Shown: positions 51,934-60,946, counted from the stretch's first letter. The stretch is DNA of 64,000 nt from Bacteroidetes Order II. bacterium (GCA_016788705.1 JAEUSQ010000065.1:99769-163768); one strand, 5' to 3'. Notes: a model not told the origin generated them from the letters alone. Numbers and translations are program-made.

Positions 51934-52035
51934 TTTGCAGAGAAAATATGTCCCCCTGTAATCCAGAAGCAACATGTTACGTCTATTTTAGATTCAAGAA
52001 CCCCATCCATTCATCATCCCGAATCTCTTAACAAT

Positions 52036-53109
52036 ATGAAACAGATTTTTTCATTCTACCTGCTTGTGATAGGATTTACAATGTCTTACGGACAAAAAAC
52101 ACTCCTTCAAGAAGCATTGAACGAAGCAAAATTGGCTGGTTTTAGTGGTGTGGTACTGGTTGCCAAAAATGGAAAGATTGTTATGCACGAATCAGTCGGT
52201 ATGCGCCGCTACGAGTCCTCGGAGCCTATGGGAAAGCAGGATATTTTTGAGTGGGCGTCTGTCAGCAAGCAATTTACGGCCATGATTATCATGATGCTAA
52301 AAGAGAAAGGGAAATTGAGGTATGACGATCCTATAAGTCAATATGTACAAGTTCCTTATTCCAACATCACCATCCGGCATTTATTAACCCACACCAGCGG
52401 CCTGCCCGATTATCACGAACTGATGGATCGGCACTGGGACAAGTCTAAAGTGGCAGGGAATCCAGACATTCTTGCGATGTTAAACCGCTATGCACCACCC
52501 ATCCTTTTTAGGCCAGGAGAACGCTACGAATATAGCAACACAGGTTACGTGCTGCTGGGAAGCATTGCCGAAAAAGCATCGGGCGAGGATTTTGTTACTT
52601 TATGCAGGAAATGGATTTTCAAACCTTTAAAAATGACCCAGACAGACATTCGGACCTATTCCGAAAAAGCCCATATCCGCCCGTTTGCAGTGGGCCACCT
52701 TCCGGACTCCAGCAAACAATACGTGAATGCCAATAGATTCCCCGCTTCGGATTTTACCCTCTGGCTGGGCAATCGGAAAGGTCCGGGGCGCATCAGCGGA
52801 AGTGCGACCGATTTATTAAAGTGGGATCGTGCTTTATACACCCAAAAGTTGGTCCGTCGAGAAACATTAGAAGAAGCCTTTTCACCTGCTCGTTTAAACG
52901 ACGGAACCGAGATTCCTTATGGCTTTGGATGGGAAGTGTTGAAGGATGAAAAAGGACATAAAGTGGTGCAACATACGGGCGGAAATCCAGGCTATAGTAC
53001 CATTATTGTTCGATTCCTTGAAACACAAAAAACGATTATTATCCTAAATAACAATGCACATGAATCCATGAATAATTTGGTGTTATCCCTAAAAAGGAAT
53101 AACAAATAA
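52036..53109 (+). CDS. Exported serine hydrolase (beta-lactamase/class C-like)
   Basis: A 357-residue enzyme with a signal peptide ending SYGQ (about residue 19). The start at 52036 (MKQIFSFYLLVIG) is chosen because the frame upstream encodes no signal sequence. All three class C/DD-peptidase motifs are seen: SVSK (nucleophile S75, K78), YSN at 166-168 and HTGG at about 313-316 in place of KTG. Related proteins are D-amino-acid peptidases, esterases or other acyl hydrolases, and real beta-lactam resistance is unlikely from sequence alone. It is a single-gene unit, with a shared bidirectional terminator after it. Confidence 0.88.
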   Translation: MKQIFSFYLLVIGFTMSYGQKTLLQEALNEAKLAGFSGVVLVAKNGKIVMHESVGMRRYESSEPMGKQDIFEWASVSKQFTAMIIMMLKEKGKLRYDDPISQYVQVPYSNITIRHLLTHTSGLPDYHELMDRHWDKSKVAGNPDILAMLNRYAPPILFRPGERYEYSNTGYVLLGSIAEKASGEDFVTLCRKWIFKPLKMTQTDIRTYSEKAHIRPFAVGHLPDSSKQYVNANRFPASDFTLWLGNRKGPGRISGSATDLLKWDRALYTQKLVRRETLEEAFSPARLNDGTEIPYGFGWEVLKDEKGHKVVQHTGGNPGYSTIIVRFLETQKTIIILNNNAHESMNNLVLSLKRNNK

Positions 53110-53178
53110 TGGCCTTTTATTTCAATAAATCTATCCTCAGATACCTAATGAATTTGTTCACTACTTTTTTATAAATTA

Positions 53179-53209
53179 AAAAGGCAATCGTTTTTTACGG
53201 TTGCCTTTT
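53179..53209. terminator. Bidirectional terminator between convergent genes
   Basis: AAAAGGCAA (53179-53187) pairs with TTGCCTTTT (53201-53209), with inner CG/CG pairing and T/A runs on both sides. It sits between the convergent serine-hydrolase and M28 peptidase genes. Confidence 0.85.
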
Positions 53210-53237
53210 CGGTTATTCTTCTGCGTTATGCTTTCCT

Positions 53238-54467
53238 TTAGAAAACTACGGTCTTTTCAACCAAAATCTCACCTCGTTTTACCTTTACAACCACCTGATC
53301 TCCTTTATTGAATTTCCCTAAAGCGGCCATATAATCTTGAACCGTTTCAATCGGTAGGTCACCGAGTTGCAAAATCACGTCACCTTTTTCCAATCCGGCT
53401 TTTTGGGCTGGCCGGTCTTCCATCACGCCATCAATGCGCAATCCAACGCCATCAAAAACATAATCGGGCATTACACCAAGAGATACTTTAAAACGGTTAG
53501 CTTGTGGTTGCTCATCTTTTGTTTTGGTAAAAGCCAATTTCCCTTTTGCATCCAGATATTTGACCAAAGACGAGATGTATTCGGCCACTTCCTGAATTCC
53601 TGTATAATTAATCCACTCACTATCATCACTCGGTTTGTGATAGTCGGCATGTTGCCCGGTAAAAAAGTGGAGTACAGGAATGTCTTGTAAATAAAAAGAA
53701 GCATGATCGGATGGCCCAAGACCACTTTCAGAAGTCTTGATTTTTAAATCCGTGTTTGGAACACCTGCAAGCGCCGAAGCCCAAGCAGGAGAAGTACCAG
53801 CACCATTAACAGCCAGCACTTTCTCTTCGTTCAAACGTCCTACCATGTCCATATTAAACATATAATTGACCTTTTTTACGTCTATGGACTTTGCTTCAAC
53901 AAACTTTTTTGATCCGATGAGGCCCAATTCTTCCGCAGAAAAAGCCAAAAATAAATAATTATTTTTCTTTAGCTTAGACTTTTTAATTGATTCTGCTACA
54001 TACAAAAGAGCAGCCACACCCGAAGCATTATCATCTGCTCCGTTATGAATAGCAGGCTCGCCAGTATTACGGGAATTGCCTGCGGTTCCATACCCCAAAT
54101 GATCGTAGTGCGCCCCAATCACCACAGTCGTTGTCGCTTTATTGTCTATATAGCCTACCACATTTTTACCCATTCGGCTTTCACCAACACCTGGACTATG
54201 TGGGTTGCTATTGAAGGTAAATGAAAAAGTCTGAAACCAACCTCCCCCATCCCCTTTAGGTTGTAAACCGATGGCTGCAAAACGTGCTGCGATATAATCC
54301 GCCGCGAGTTCCTCGCCTTTTTTACCGGCTTCACGCCCCTCTAACAGGTTAGAAGCCAAATAGACCACATCCACTTTCAATTGGCGTAAAGCATCAGCAG
54401 AAGGCTGTGCCCATGTAGGGACAACCAAAAACGCATAAAATATACCTAAAGCAATTCTTTTTTTCAT
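53238..54467 (-). CDS. M28 metallopeptidase with C-terminal PDZ domain, exported
   Basis: A 409-residue exported aminopeptidase-type enzyme with a signal peptide ending TWAQ (about residue 21). Zinc-site segments of family M28 are visible: GAHYDHLGYG, HNGADDNASGVAALL, FLAFSAEELGLIGS, NMDMVGR and the late histidine in LHFFTGQHADYHKPSDD. Residues about 325-405 form a PDZ domain (SLGVMPDYVFDGVGLRIDGV..., GLEKGDVILQLGDLPI), which usually binds peptide termini. A ribosome-binding AAGGTGAG lies 4 bases before the ATG. It probably trims peptides in the periplasm for uptake. Confidence 0.92.
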   Translation of the reverse strand: MKKRIALGIFYAFLVVPTWAQPSADALRQLKVDVVYLASNLLEGREAGKKGEELAADYIAARFAAIGLQPKGDGGGWFQTFSFTFNSNPHSPGVGESRMGKNVVGYIDNKATTTVVIGAHYDHLGYGTAGNSRNTGEPAIHNGADDNASGVAALLYVAESIKKSKLKKNNYLFLAFSAEELGLIGSKKFVEAKSIDVKKVNYMFNMDMVGRLNEEKVLAVNGAGTSPAWASALAGVPNTDLKIKTSESGLGPSDHASFYLQDIPVLHFFTGQHADYHKPSDDSEWINYTGIQEVAEYISSLVKYLDAKGKLAFTKTKDEQPQANRFKVSLGVMPDYVFDGVGLRIDGVMEDRPAQKAGLEKGDVILQLGDLPIETVQDYMAALGKFNKGDQVVVKVKRGEILVEKTVVF

Positions 54468-54576
54468 TTCTCACCTTATATATTTATTTGAAGGAATATC
54501 ACAACACATTAAAGCATTTTCTAAAATATAGTTCTCTAAATAGCCGTGAAATTATACCCTTCGTCTAAGCTCCTTT

Positions 54577-55167
54577 TTATAATCCCCGATGTTTGGCCAT
54601 TGAGACCTTCCAAGCACCCCGAATGTCCCCCATTTTATAGCCTGTGGCCTGATCCGCCGGATAGCTTGTGGCAAGTAAGGCCTTAACTTCTGGCTTTATG
54701 TCCGCTTCTGGATTTCCATGACACTGCAGACAGGTGGGCATTCCAATTACAATCGGTTTGTAATAGACATATTGATCTGCTTCGTCTTTTAGAAGAGGTT
54801 GCGCCTTATCTCCTTTCTGAATAGATTTAGACCATTGTTCTATGACTGCCAAATCGTTTTCATTGGCCTTATTTTTAGGGTTGCGGTTTCTATCCGAAAT
54901 CCGTTGAACCTGCACTTTAAAATGCGTAGCCAACGAATCGGTAATAGACATGGCCTTGACGCTACAAAAAGCAGCTGCTTTTGCCGGGCCGCCATCCTCC
55001 AAGCGTTTCAATAGTGTTTTTACCAGTACCGATTGGGTAGTAGTCGCTACCGAATCCCCTAACTGTTCAAAGGATTTTGTGTGGGTTGCAAACGCCACCG
55101 GAGAGGGCTTCTCGGTTTTACCACAGCCCAGTATCAAGAGAAAAAGGAATACAGAATACTTATGCAT
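54577..55167 (-). CDS. DUF3365 lipoprotein with heme-binding CxxCH
   Basis: A 196-residue predicted lipoprotein (start ATG 55167, MHKYSVFLFLLILGCGK; lipobox cysteine at about residue 16). PTCLQCHG gives one c-type heme attachment motif in the C-terminal part, and FCSVKAMSITDSLATHFKVQVQRISDRNRNPKN matches the DUF3365 (Tll0287-like) family, which has a PAS-like fold with a heme. It may sense redox state or small ligands at the envelope. The frame upstream of 55167 is not coding in character. A promoter-like site lies about 50 bases upstream. Confidence 0.82.
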   Translation of the reverse strand: MHKYSVFLFLLILGCGKTEKPSPVAFATHTKSFEQLGDSVATTTQSVLVKTLLKRLEDGGPAKAAAFCSVKAMSITDSLATHFKVQVQRISDRNRNPKNKANENDLAVIEQWSKSIQKGDKAQPLLKDEADQYVYYKPIVIGMPTCLQCHGNPEADIKPEVKALLATSYPADQATGYKMGDIRGAWKVSMAKHRGL

Positions 55168-55530
55168 CTTCTTATGATTTGGTTCGGTCCAAAATACCAA
55201 AACAACACTTGTTATATCATAAAGATACAAGGAGAATTGAACTACTATTCAAACATTGACAGACCTAAACATGTCATTTTTCGTGAATACACAACCAAAT
55301 CTTTAAACAGTTTTTTTAAAGCTAATGATCCTCTACCCTATACGATATTGTTTTTTGCTCATTTGTACATGGCTATCAAGAAGAAGTTTTTGCGAACTAA
55401 CGACCTACTTTTTCAATCTACAGTCCACAAATACTTTTGAACACCTTAAATGATAGATTTTTTGCGATTATTCTTTTATATTGCCTCCATCACTGTTCTT
55501 CAATTTCAATAACCCAAACTACAAGTAAGA
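55168..55530. other. Divergent intergenic region
   Basis: 363 AT-rich bases between the divergent DUF3365 and sorting-domain genes. A promoter-like site for the minus-strand gene is seen at 55220-55252. Short open frames on the plus strand (55077-55440 area) lack a start context or recognisable product. Nothing else is clear. Confidence 0.6.
55220..55252 (-). promoter_or_regulatory. Promoter of the DUF3365 gene
   Basis: On the minus strand TTG (55252-55250), 22 bases, then TATCTTTA (55227-55220). It fits the TANNTTT element well; the spacing is at the long end. Confidence 0.4.
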
Positions 55531-56553
55531 ATGAAAAATTTATTACCAATCTTTTTACTTTGCTTTTGTGCCCTTCCCGCTTTCGCAGGCTATGGTTTTG
55601 ATGGGCATAATCCGTCAACGCCAACGACAACCCCGTCGAATTCTAATATGCTACAGAATACCGACTCCGGCACCGCATCCAGTACCATCACAGGTGGATC
55701 TACGGCAAAAGTCTATGCCAATTTTCAATATGATACCTCAGGAAAAACCGTTTACATTGCTTATACAACAAACGGAACAAATCCTTCTAAAACAACTGGA
55801 ACGAATTCAGCATGTACATTTCACCTTTTTGATGCTCCTGACCGTACATGGCTATGCACCATTCCGGCACAAAGTAGTGGCGTCACCGTAAAATATGTCA
55901 TGTATATTAGTGATTCGGGTTTATCTTCGGCTTGGGGGCGCTTGGCCACAGCTTCAACGGTGCAAACCTCTTGGACAGAAGGAGATAGTGCATTTTCTTA
56001 TACCGTTCAGGCGGCCTTGTCCATCGCAGCGATCACAAATTTTGAAGCGAGTACGACGAACAATGATGTCGTCTTGTCTTGGGAAAGTCGGTCTCCAAGC
56101 ATTACCCTGAGTATCCAGCATTCGATGAACCAAACCGATTGGACCGATTTAGAAACCGTTGGATCCGGCCTTACTCATTTCACAGCCAAGAATGTGGTTG
56201 TTGGTACCCATTATTATCGCCTCAAAGCGGTTGGGCAAGGCTTGGTGAGCTATTCAAAGACATTAGCCGTTACGGTAGAAGTGCCAGATCAATACATTGT
56301 CTATCCAGCATACCCGAATCCGTTTAATCCTCAGACGACGCTTGGCTTTGCCACGGCCACCCAGCAATTTGTTCACGTCGAAGTGTTCAACGCTGTGGGT
56401 CAAAAAATTCAAACGTTATTTCAGGGCATGGTAGAACCCAACACGGTAAATCAGGTTTCCTTTAAAGCGGAAGGCTTATCCAGTGGTGCATACCTCGTTC
56501 GTATTTCTGGAACAAACTTCATCCACACCCAAAAATTAACGCTCGCCAAGTAA
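55531..56553 (+). CDS. Secreted protein with C-terminal sorting domain (type IX-like)
   Basis: A 340-residue exported protein with a signal peptide ending AFAG (about residue 19). After a serine/threonine-rich N-terminus it has two beta-sandwich-like segments (around 60-155 and 165-250, fibronectin-III-like in the second: NFEASTTNNDVVLSWE...HYYRLKAVG). The last about 80 residues are a sorting domain: YPAYPNPFNPQTTLGF, VEVFNAVGQKIQTLF, GLSSGAYLVRISG, KLTLAK. Such domains direct proteins through type IX secretion or to the cell surface in Bacteroidota, Ignavibacteria and Rhodothermota. No enzymatic motif is seen; a cell-surface binding role is possible. Confidence 0.85.
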   Translation: MKNLLPIFLLCFCALPAFAGYGFDGHNPSTPTTTPSNSNMLQNTDSGTASSTITGGSTAKVYANFQYDTSGKTVYIAYTTNGTNPSKTTGTNSACTFHLFDAPDRTWLCTIPAQSSGVTVKYVMYISDSGLSSAWGRLATASTVQTSWTEGDSAFSYTVQAALSIAAITNFEASTTNNDVVLSWESRSPSITLSIQHSMNQTDWTDLETVGSGLTHFTAKNVVVGTHYYRLKAVGQGLVSYSKTLAVTVEVPDQYIVYPAYPNPFNPQTTLGFATATQQFVHVEVFNAVGQKIQTLFQGMVEPNTVNQVSFKAEGLSSGAYLVRISGTNFIHTQKLTLAK

Positions 56554-56580
56554 CCCCAAAGGCATAACATACACCTACAA

Positions 56581-56623
56581 AAGAGAGGCTGTCTCAATCT
56601 GAATTTATGAGACAGCCTCTCTT
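56581..56623. terminator. Strong bidirectional terminator hairpin
   Basis: AAGAGAGGCTGTCTCA (56581-56596) pairs perfectly with its reverse complement at 56608-56623, a 16-base-pair stem with an 11-base loop. It lies between the convergent sorting-domain and DUF697 genes. Confidence 0.8.
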
Positions 56624-56645
56624 GTATGATTTCATCTTAATCAGC

Positions 56646-57359
56646 TTAAAACATCCCTAATAGCTTATTTTTCATCACCTGAAATTCCTCGTCACTTAAA
56701 AGCCCCTTATCGCGCATGGCTGCCAAACGTTCTAACTTTGAAATCAGGTCTTCTGGTTCAGCATCTGAGGGACCTTTTGTGGCTTCTTTAGGTTGAGGGG
56801 CCTGAGCAATGGGGGTTTCCGTTTCCACCACTTCAAAACGCGGGTCTTTCTTTAGGACTTCCTCTTCTACAGCAGGCGTGACGGCCTCTTTTCCACCATT
56901 CCGCCAACTCTTAATCTCTTCTTGCCACTCATTTACTTTTGACTTGCCCTCTTCATATGCCGTTTCAAAGGCTTCTCTGGCGGTTTCCACATCAAAATCG
57001 GCAATATCCCCATCCTCTTCCAAACGAGTAATAAACACCTGACCGATGCCATAGGTGGTTGCACCAGAAAGCGCCGACATAGAAAGTCCACCCAAAACGG
57101 AACCCACAAATGGAATGGCTTTTACAAAACTCGCACCAATCGCCGAGAGACTGGTTCCGGCAAGCGCAGTCACCCAACTTTTGCCGACATTGTCGTTATA
57201 ATCAACGTTGTAAAGCCCACAAAGCTGTTTTAACATATCCAATTGAACAGCTGTAACAGCGGCAAAATCTACCAGAGGCAATGGAATGAGACCGCCCCCA
57301 GCGGCATAGATGGTATGCGTTTTAACGATATCCTCGGCACGTTTTAGACGATTACTCAT
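56646..57359 (-). CDS. DUF697 membrane protein with C-terminal SHOCT motif
   Basis: A 237-residue protein. Residues about 8-110 match DUF697: IVKTHTIYAAGGGLIPLPLVDFAAVTAVQLDMLKQLCGLY, then glycine/alanine-rich hydrophobic segments (SWVTALAGTSLSAIGASF, FVGSVLGGLSMSALSGATTYGIG). An acidic, proline-rich linker leads to a C-terminal SHOCT helix pair (ISKLERLAAMRDKGLLSDEEFQVMKNKLL). DUF697 proteins are often tied to GTPases and membrane remodelling; SHOCT is an oligomerisation element. No GTPase lies next to it. Probably inner membrane; function unknown. Confidence 0.82.
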   Translation of the reverse strand: MSNRLKRAEDIVKTHTIYAAGGGLIPLPLVDFAAVTAVQLDMLKQLCGLYNVDYNDNVGKSWVTALAGTSLSAIGASFVKAIPFVGSVLGGLSMSALSGATTYGIGQVFITRLEEDGDIADFDVETAREAFETAYEEGKSKVNEWQEEIKSWRNGGKEAVTPAVEEEVLKKDPRFEVVETETPIAQAPQPKEATKGPSDAEPEDLISKLERLAAMRDKGLLSDEEFQVMKNKLLGMF

Positions 57360-57419
57360 GAAGAGAAAATTTTGAAGTTATGAGATTAAAAAGATATGGA
57401 TGCGAGTACGTCACAAAGT

Positions 57420-58076
57420 TCAACTGGTTACACCCAAAGCCAAGAACAAATCTTGGAAAAACGGCTCCATCTCGTCAAAGTGGCCACTATCCCAACTTCC
57501 CGGACAGATTTTGCGCATATTCACCGCCACCACATTCGCTCCAGACGCCATCCAAGGATCAATGCCTTCCTTACTTGCCGGAACGCCTCCAGACACCATG
57601 ACCGGAATTTTTTTCCAAATTGTCCGCAACGCTGCCAAATGTGCCGTCCCTACCGTAGGGCCGGGGAATAATTTCACCATATTTGCACCCAGATCAATGG
57701 CCGTCTGTAACTCGGTAGGGGTCAGAAAGCCGGGGATCCAGTACACGTCAGAAGATGTACACACCTTCCCTACCTCGGCAGAAATATGGGGTGAAACCAC
57801 AAAATTAGCCCCTTTTCCTATAAAGCGCACCGCATCAAGGCGATTCATCACCGTCCCGACTCCTAAAAAAGCCTGCGGGCATTCGGCTTTTCCCACAGAA
57901 ACCAAGGCTTCAAAGGTTTCTATGACTTCCGGCCCTCGGTTGAGAAGTTCAAAAAAGCGTAACCCTCCCCGATAGGCAGCGACCATCATATCGCAGCAGG
58001 CTTGGGTATCTGGGCTATAAAAAGTACCGACCACAGGGTGTCGTAATAAGTTTGGCTGGAGTTCGGAAGCAGTCAT
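57420..58076 (-). CDS. KDPG/KHG aldolase-like enzyme (Eda family)
   Basis: A 218-residue class I aldolase that cleaves 2-keto-3-deoxy-sugar-acid phosphates to pyruvate and an aldehyde. The start at 58076 (MTASELQPNLLRHPVVGTF) removes a hydrophobic stretch upstream that is not part of the family. Seen are the active-site glutamate in RFFELLNRG, GVGTVMN, ANFVVSPH, the Schiff-base lysine in GANMVKLFPG and VSGGVPASKEGIDPWMASGA. It probably serves Entner-Doudoroff-type or uronate catabolism; the partner dehydratase or kinase is not nearby. It is divergent from a DMT transporter gene. Confidence 0.88.
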   Translation of the reverse strand: MTASELQPNLLRHPVVGTFYSPDTQACCDMMVAAYRGGLRFFELLNRGPEVIETFEALVSVGKAECPQAFLGVGTVMNRLDAVRFIGKGANFVVSPHISAEVGKVCTSSDVYWIPGFLTPTELQTAIDLGANMVKLFPGPTVGTAHLAALRTIWKKIPVMVSGGVPASKEGIDPWMASGANVVAVNMRKICPGSWDSGHFDEMEPFFQDLFLALGVTS

Positions 58077-58173
58077 TGACAGAAAAAGAAAATACCTAAA
58101 AAGACAAAATACCACCCCACTAACCATCAGGCAACCCCAAATGCATAAAAAGGCATTCCATCAATTTTCCTTG

Positions 58174-58187
58174 TACCTTTGGTGGAA
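58174..58187 (+). promoter_or_regulatory. Promoter element of the DMT transporter gene
   Basis: A perfect TANNTTTG element, TACCTTTG at 58174-58181, about 34 bases before the ATG. No good TTG is found at the usual distance upstream, so the site is tentative. Confidence 0.3.
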
Positions 58188-58214
58188 CCCCATCGCGAAG
58201 GCTAATTTCATCCA

Positions 58215-59147
58215 ATGAATAATCATCCTGCCTCCCCCCATACCATTCCAGCATTCTTCCAAAATGGCATCGTAAACATGGCCTTAGCAGCCTTTTCTTT
58301 TGCCTTAATGGGTGCAAGTGCCAAATGGCTCGGCAACCGACTTCCTTCGGTAGAACTGATGTTTTTCAGGAACATTATTGGCGTAACGATTATCAGTGCA
58401 ACCATTCTACGACGCCCACTTCGACAAACGGGCGGCAAGCCGGGATTACTTGTATTTCGGGGTATCGTCGGCACACTAGCCCTTTTTGGTTTCTTTTACA
58501 ACCTGACCCATATCCGTCTGGCGGAAGCCAATACCTACAACCTGACCTATCCCATTTTTATCGGATTGATCAGCGCCCTTTTTCTTGGAAACCGGGTTTC
58601 TTTCCGCCAATGGATTCACATTTTATTAGGTTTCATAGGTATTTTATTCATATTTCGTCCTAATTTGGATATTTCGCTTAAAAACCATCTTTTAGGTTTA
58701 TGGAGCGGGCTGGGGGCTGCCATCGCTTATCTTTCCATTAACCAACTACGCCATTATTATGACCATCGTGCAACTGTACTGTCCTTCATGGTATCAGGTA
58801 TCGTTCTGCCCGTCATCGGCACATCCGTGGGCCGGATATGGTCAATGCCTGCTTTAGACTTTTTGATGGCCCCTTTTATTTGGCCATTGGGACAGGAATG
58901 GGTGTTTCTCCTTTTTTTGGGATTATCAGCAATGATGGGACAAATTTTTGTAACCCGCGCCCTCAGTTTGGGCAATCCGGCGGTGGTTGGCCCCATCAAT
59001 TATCTTCAAATTCCATTTGCCATCCTATTTGGCTTGTTCATGGGAGACGCTTTTCCGGATGAATTGACACTTTTTGGCATTGGTTTGATTGTCTTCAGCG
59101 GCATTCTGATTACAGCGCATACTTTTTCGATTCCCAAGATGCCATAA
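58215..59147 (+). CDS. DMT-superfamily transporter (EamA-type)
   Basis: A 310-residue inner-membrane protein with ten predicted helices in two EamA repeats. MALAAFSFALMGASAKWLG, ELMFFRNIIGVTII, LAEANTYNLTYPIFIGLISALFLGNRVSF (first repeat) and NPAVVGPINYLQIPFAILFGLFMGD (second repeat) are characteristic. Relatives export or import small metabolites and drugs; the substrate is unknown. It is divergent from the KDPG-aldolase-like gene, and a terminator follows. Confidence 0.88.
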   Translation: MNNHPASPHTIPAFFQNGIVNMALAAFSFALMGASAKWLGNRLPSVELMFFRNIIGVTIISATILRRPLRQTGGKPGLLVFRGIVGTLALFGFFYNLTHIRLAEANTYNLTYPIFIGLISALFLGNRVSFRQWIHILLGFIGILFIFRPNLDISLKNHLLGLWSGLGAAIAYLSINQLRHYYDHRATVLSFMVSGIVLPVIGTSVGRIWSMPALDFLMAPFIWPLGQEWVFLLFLGLSAMMGQIFVTRALSLGNPAVVGPINYLQIPFAILFGLFMGDAFPDELTLFGIGLIVFSGILITAHTFSIPKMP

Positions 59148-59156
59148 GCCATAAAA

Positions 59157-59192
59157 AAACACCGCCCAAAACCGAAGTCTCAGACGGTGTTT
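59157..59192. terminator. Terminator between the DMT gene and the small lipoprotein
   Basis: AAACACCG (59157-59164) pairs with CGGTGTTT (59185-59192). It is preceded by a run of A, so it works best for the minus-strand gene ending at 59230 and also ends the plus-strand DMT transcript. Confidence 0.7.
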
Positions 59193-59229
59193 ATCACCCT
59201 TTTCCATTATTACCAAACATTTTTAAGAA

Positions 59230-59622
59230 TCAGTTTTTGGCCTTATTGGCTTCTACGGTGATGGTAAATTCAGTTTCCGCATACTCGCCGTCGTTGTCTT
59301 CGGCAGAGACACGCACCCTTGCGGACCCCGGAACACCTGCCACCACGTACAAAAAACCATTCCGGACATAAGCATCAGCCACTGAATTATTTGTACTACG
59401 TGCATCGTAATACAATGTGCCGCCACCTGTATGAACGAAAACTTTAGGATTGGCGATCAAATCCCGGCTCCAAGCTTCGGCGCGTCCAAGAACGATATTG
59501 GGGATTTGATAGTTCACCACCGGATAACCATTGTCGTAAAATGACTGATCGCATGCTGAAAATGAAAGCGAGATCAGTACCACAAAGGTAGAAAAAGTGA
59601 GGGGGCGAAATACGTTTTTCAT
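59230..59622 (-). CDS. Small lipoprotein with beta-sandwich domain
   Basis: A 130-residue predicted lipoprotein: signal LTFSTFVVLISLSFSAC with the cysteine at about residue 24. The mature part is beta-rich, with SADAYVRNGFLYVVAGVPGSARVRVSAEDNDGEYAETEFTITV-like periodicity (positions about 80-125), as in bacterial Ig-like or cadherin-like domains. Probably anchored at the outer membrane. No specific family is recognised. Confidence 0.7.
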   Translation of the reverse strand: MKNVFRPLTFSTFVVLISLSFSACDQSFYDNGYPVVNYQIPNIVLGRAEAWSRDLIANPKVFVHTGGGTLYYDARSTNNSVADAYVRNGFLYVVAGVPGSARVRVSAEDNDGEYAETEFTITVEANKAKN

Positions 59623-59709
59623 GGGAGAAACTCCAGTTTTGCTTCAAGATTGATGTCGGAGGATGGATTTATTTTTTCTTATTGCGAGTACTGTGCCAAA
59701 AATGAAACA

Positions 59710-59735
59710 GGGCCTAAAAGACCCCATTTAGGCCC
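59710..59735 (-). terminator. Possible terminator of the FAH-family gene
   Basis: GGGCCTAAA (59710-59718) pairs with TTTAGGCCC (59727-59735). On the minus strand the stem is followed by TGTTTCATTTTT, a weak T tract. It lies 70 bases after the stop at 59805. Confidence 0.5.
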
Positions 59736-59804
59736 CATACATTGGCCCACTTGTCTAATCTATCACGCGACCTGTCCATTATTATATACGCAATAACTGT
59801 TTTG

Positions 59805-60470
59805 TTATTCTGCTGTCATATAAAGTGTGGGGAGGCCCGTAATCTCAGCTTCAAGCACATCCCCTTTCCGAATAGCCCCAACGCCTTCCGGGGTTCCGGT
59901 ATAGATCAAGTCGCCGGGTTCCAAGGTAAAGATGGTAGAAGCATAAGCCACCAGCCTTGCAACCGAAAAGATCATGTCTGCGGTATGACCTTTTTGTCGT
60001 ACTTCGCCATTGATCTTTAACGAGATAAACAGGTCTTGCGCATCAGGCACCATATGGGCCGCCACAAAATCACCGATGGGGGCAAAAGTATCAAACCCCT
60101 TTGCCACCGACCAAGGAGCACCCGCTTTTTTGGCCCGCGCCTGAAGGTCACGCGCGGTCATGTCTAAACCTACGGCATATCCAGACACATGCGCGAAGGC
60201 ATCGCCTACTGGAATATTTTTCCCACCCTTTAAGAGCGCCACCACCAACTCAACTTCGTGATGCACTTCCTGTGATTGTGCAGGAATAATGATTTGTCCC
60301 CCACTGCCAACCAAACTGGTAGCAGGTTTTAGGAAAATCATGGGTTCTGTTGGTACGGCACTTTGCATTTCTTTTGCATGTTCGGCGTAATTGCGTCCGA
60401 TACAAATCAGTTTTCCGGGACGGATGGATTCCGAAAAGCCGGGAAGATTAATCTTCATGAGATTCTCCAT
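59805..60470 (-). CDS. Fumarylacetoacetate-hydrolase family protein (FAHD1-like)
   Basis: A 221-residue cytoplasmic hydrolase/decarboxylase, the length of single-domain FAHD1-type acylpyruvases and oxaloacetate decarboxylases. CIGRNYAEHAKEM, the metal-binding HHEVELVVAL (E-x-E), GYAVGLDMTARDLQ (Asp ligand), KGFDTFAPIG and GDLIYTGTPEGVG are all family signatures. It may act on acylpyruvates or oxaloacetate or in aromatic or sugar-acid breakdown. It is divergent from rplU-rpmA. Confidence 0.92.
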   Translation of the reverse strand: MENLMKINLPGFSESIRPGKLICIGRNYAEHAKEMQSAVPTEPMIFLKPATSLVGSGGQIIIPAQSQEVHHEVELVVALLKGGKNIPVGDAFAHVSGYAVGLDMTARDLQARAKKAGAPWSVAKGFDTFAPIGDFVAAHMVPDAQDLFISLKINGEVRQKGHTADMIFSVARLVAYASTIFTLEPGDLIYTGTPEGVGAIRKGDVLEAEITGLPTLYMTAE

Positions 60471-60478
60471 TTAGGTTA

Positions 60479-60509
60479 TTGAACAACTTTTACGAATACT
60501 GTATCTTAA
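60479..60509 (+). promoter_or_regulatory. Promoter of rplU-rpmA
   Basis: TTG at 60479-60481 and TATCTTAA at 60502-60509, 20 bases apart, leaving a leader of about 80 bases before rplU. No L21-binding leader fold was worked out. Confidence 0.45.
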
Positions 60510-60596
60510 TGAGCTATAAAATTCGCGTTTCACCTGGCGGGCAGACGAAACAAAATACGTTTCTAACGCTCCCGCGCTAAACAAGGTTTAAAAAAT

Positions 60597-60908
60597 ATGT
60601 ACGCAATCGTAGAAATTGCCGGAAAACAGTATAAGGTCCAAGAAGGTCTTAAATTGTATGTTCCGAAAATGACGGCTGAGCCTGGAGATGCCGTTTCGTT
60701 TGATCAGGTTTTGTTGGTATCGAGTGAGGCAGGTGTACAAGTAGGGACTCCTACTGTCGCAGGGGCCTCGGTTTCCGCTGAAGTCGTCACCCATGTTCGG
60801 GCAGACAAAGTAATTGTATTCAAGAAAAAACGTCGTAAAGGGTATCGGGTTAAAAATGGCCATCGTCAGCCATATACCCAAATTGCCATTCAGGCAGTTA
60901 CTGTATAA
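60597..60908 (+). CDS. rplU: Ribosomal protein bL21
   Basis: A 103-residue protein of the large ribosomal subunit, the usual length. [17 protein letters not shown] at the start and [25 protein letters not shown] near the end are diagnostic. It is the first gene of the conserved rplU-rpmA operon. Confidence 0.98.
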   Translation: MYAIVEIAGKQYKVQEGLKLYVPKMTAEPGDAVSFDQVLLVSSEAGVQVGTPTVAGASVSAEVVTHVRADKVIVFKKKRRKGYRVKNGHRQPYTQIAIQAVTV

Positions 60909-60946
60909 CCCGGTCTTCTTCTCAATTTTTAAATCAGGACTTGATC

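Larger units (their letters stand above)
51727..52035. other. Divergent intergenic region with two stacked hairpins and a promoter
   Basis: 309 bases between the divergent beta-mannosidase and serine-hydrolase genes. It holds two perfect inverted repeats (51765-51803 and 51817-51862) and a promoter-like site (51903-51933) reading toward the serine hydrolase. A short open frame from 51913 leads into that gene but has no coding character. Confidence 0.7.

Noticed and set aside
51913..52035. N-terminal extension of the serine hydrolase
   Set aside because: The signal peptide starts at 52036, and the upstream residues would bury it behind a polar, proline-rich stretch.
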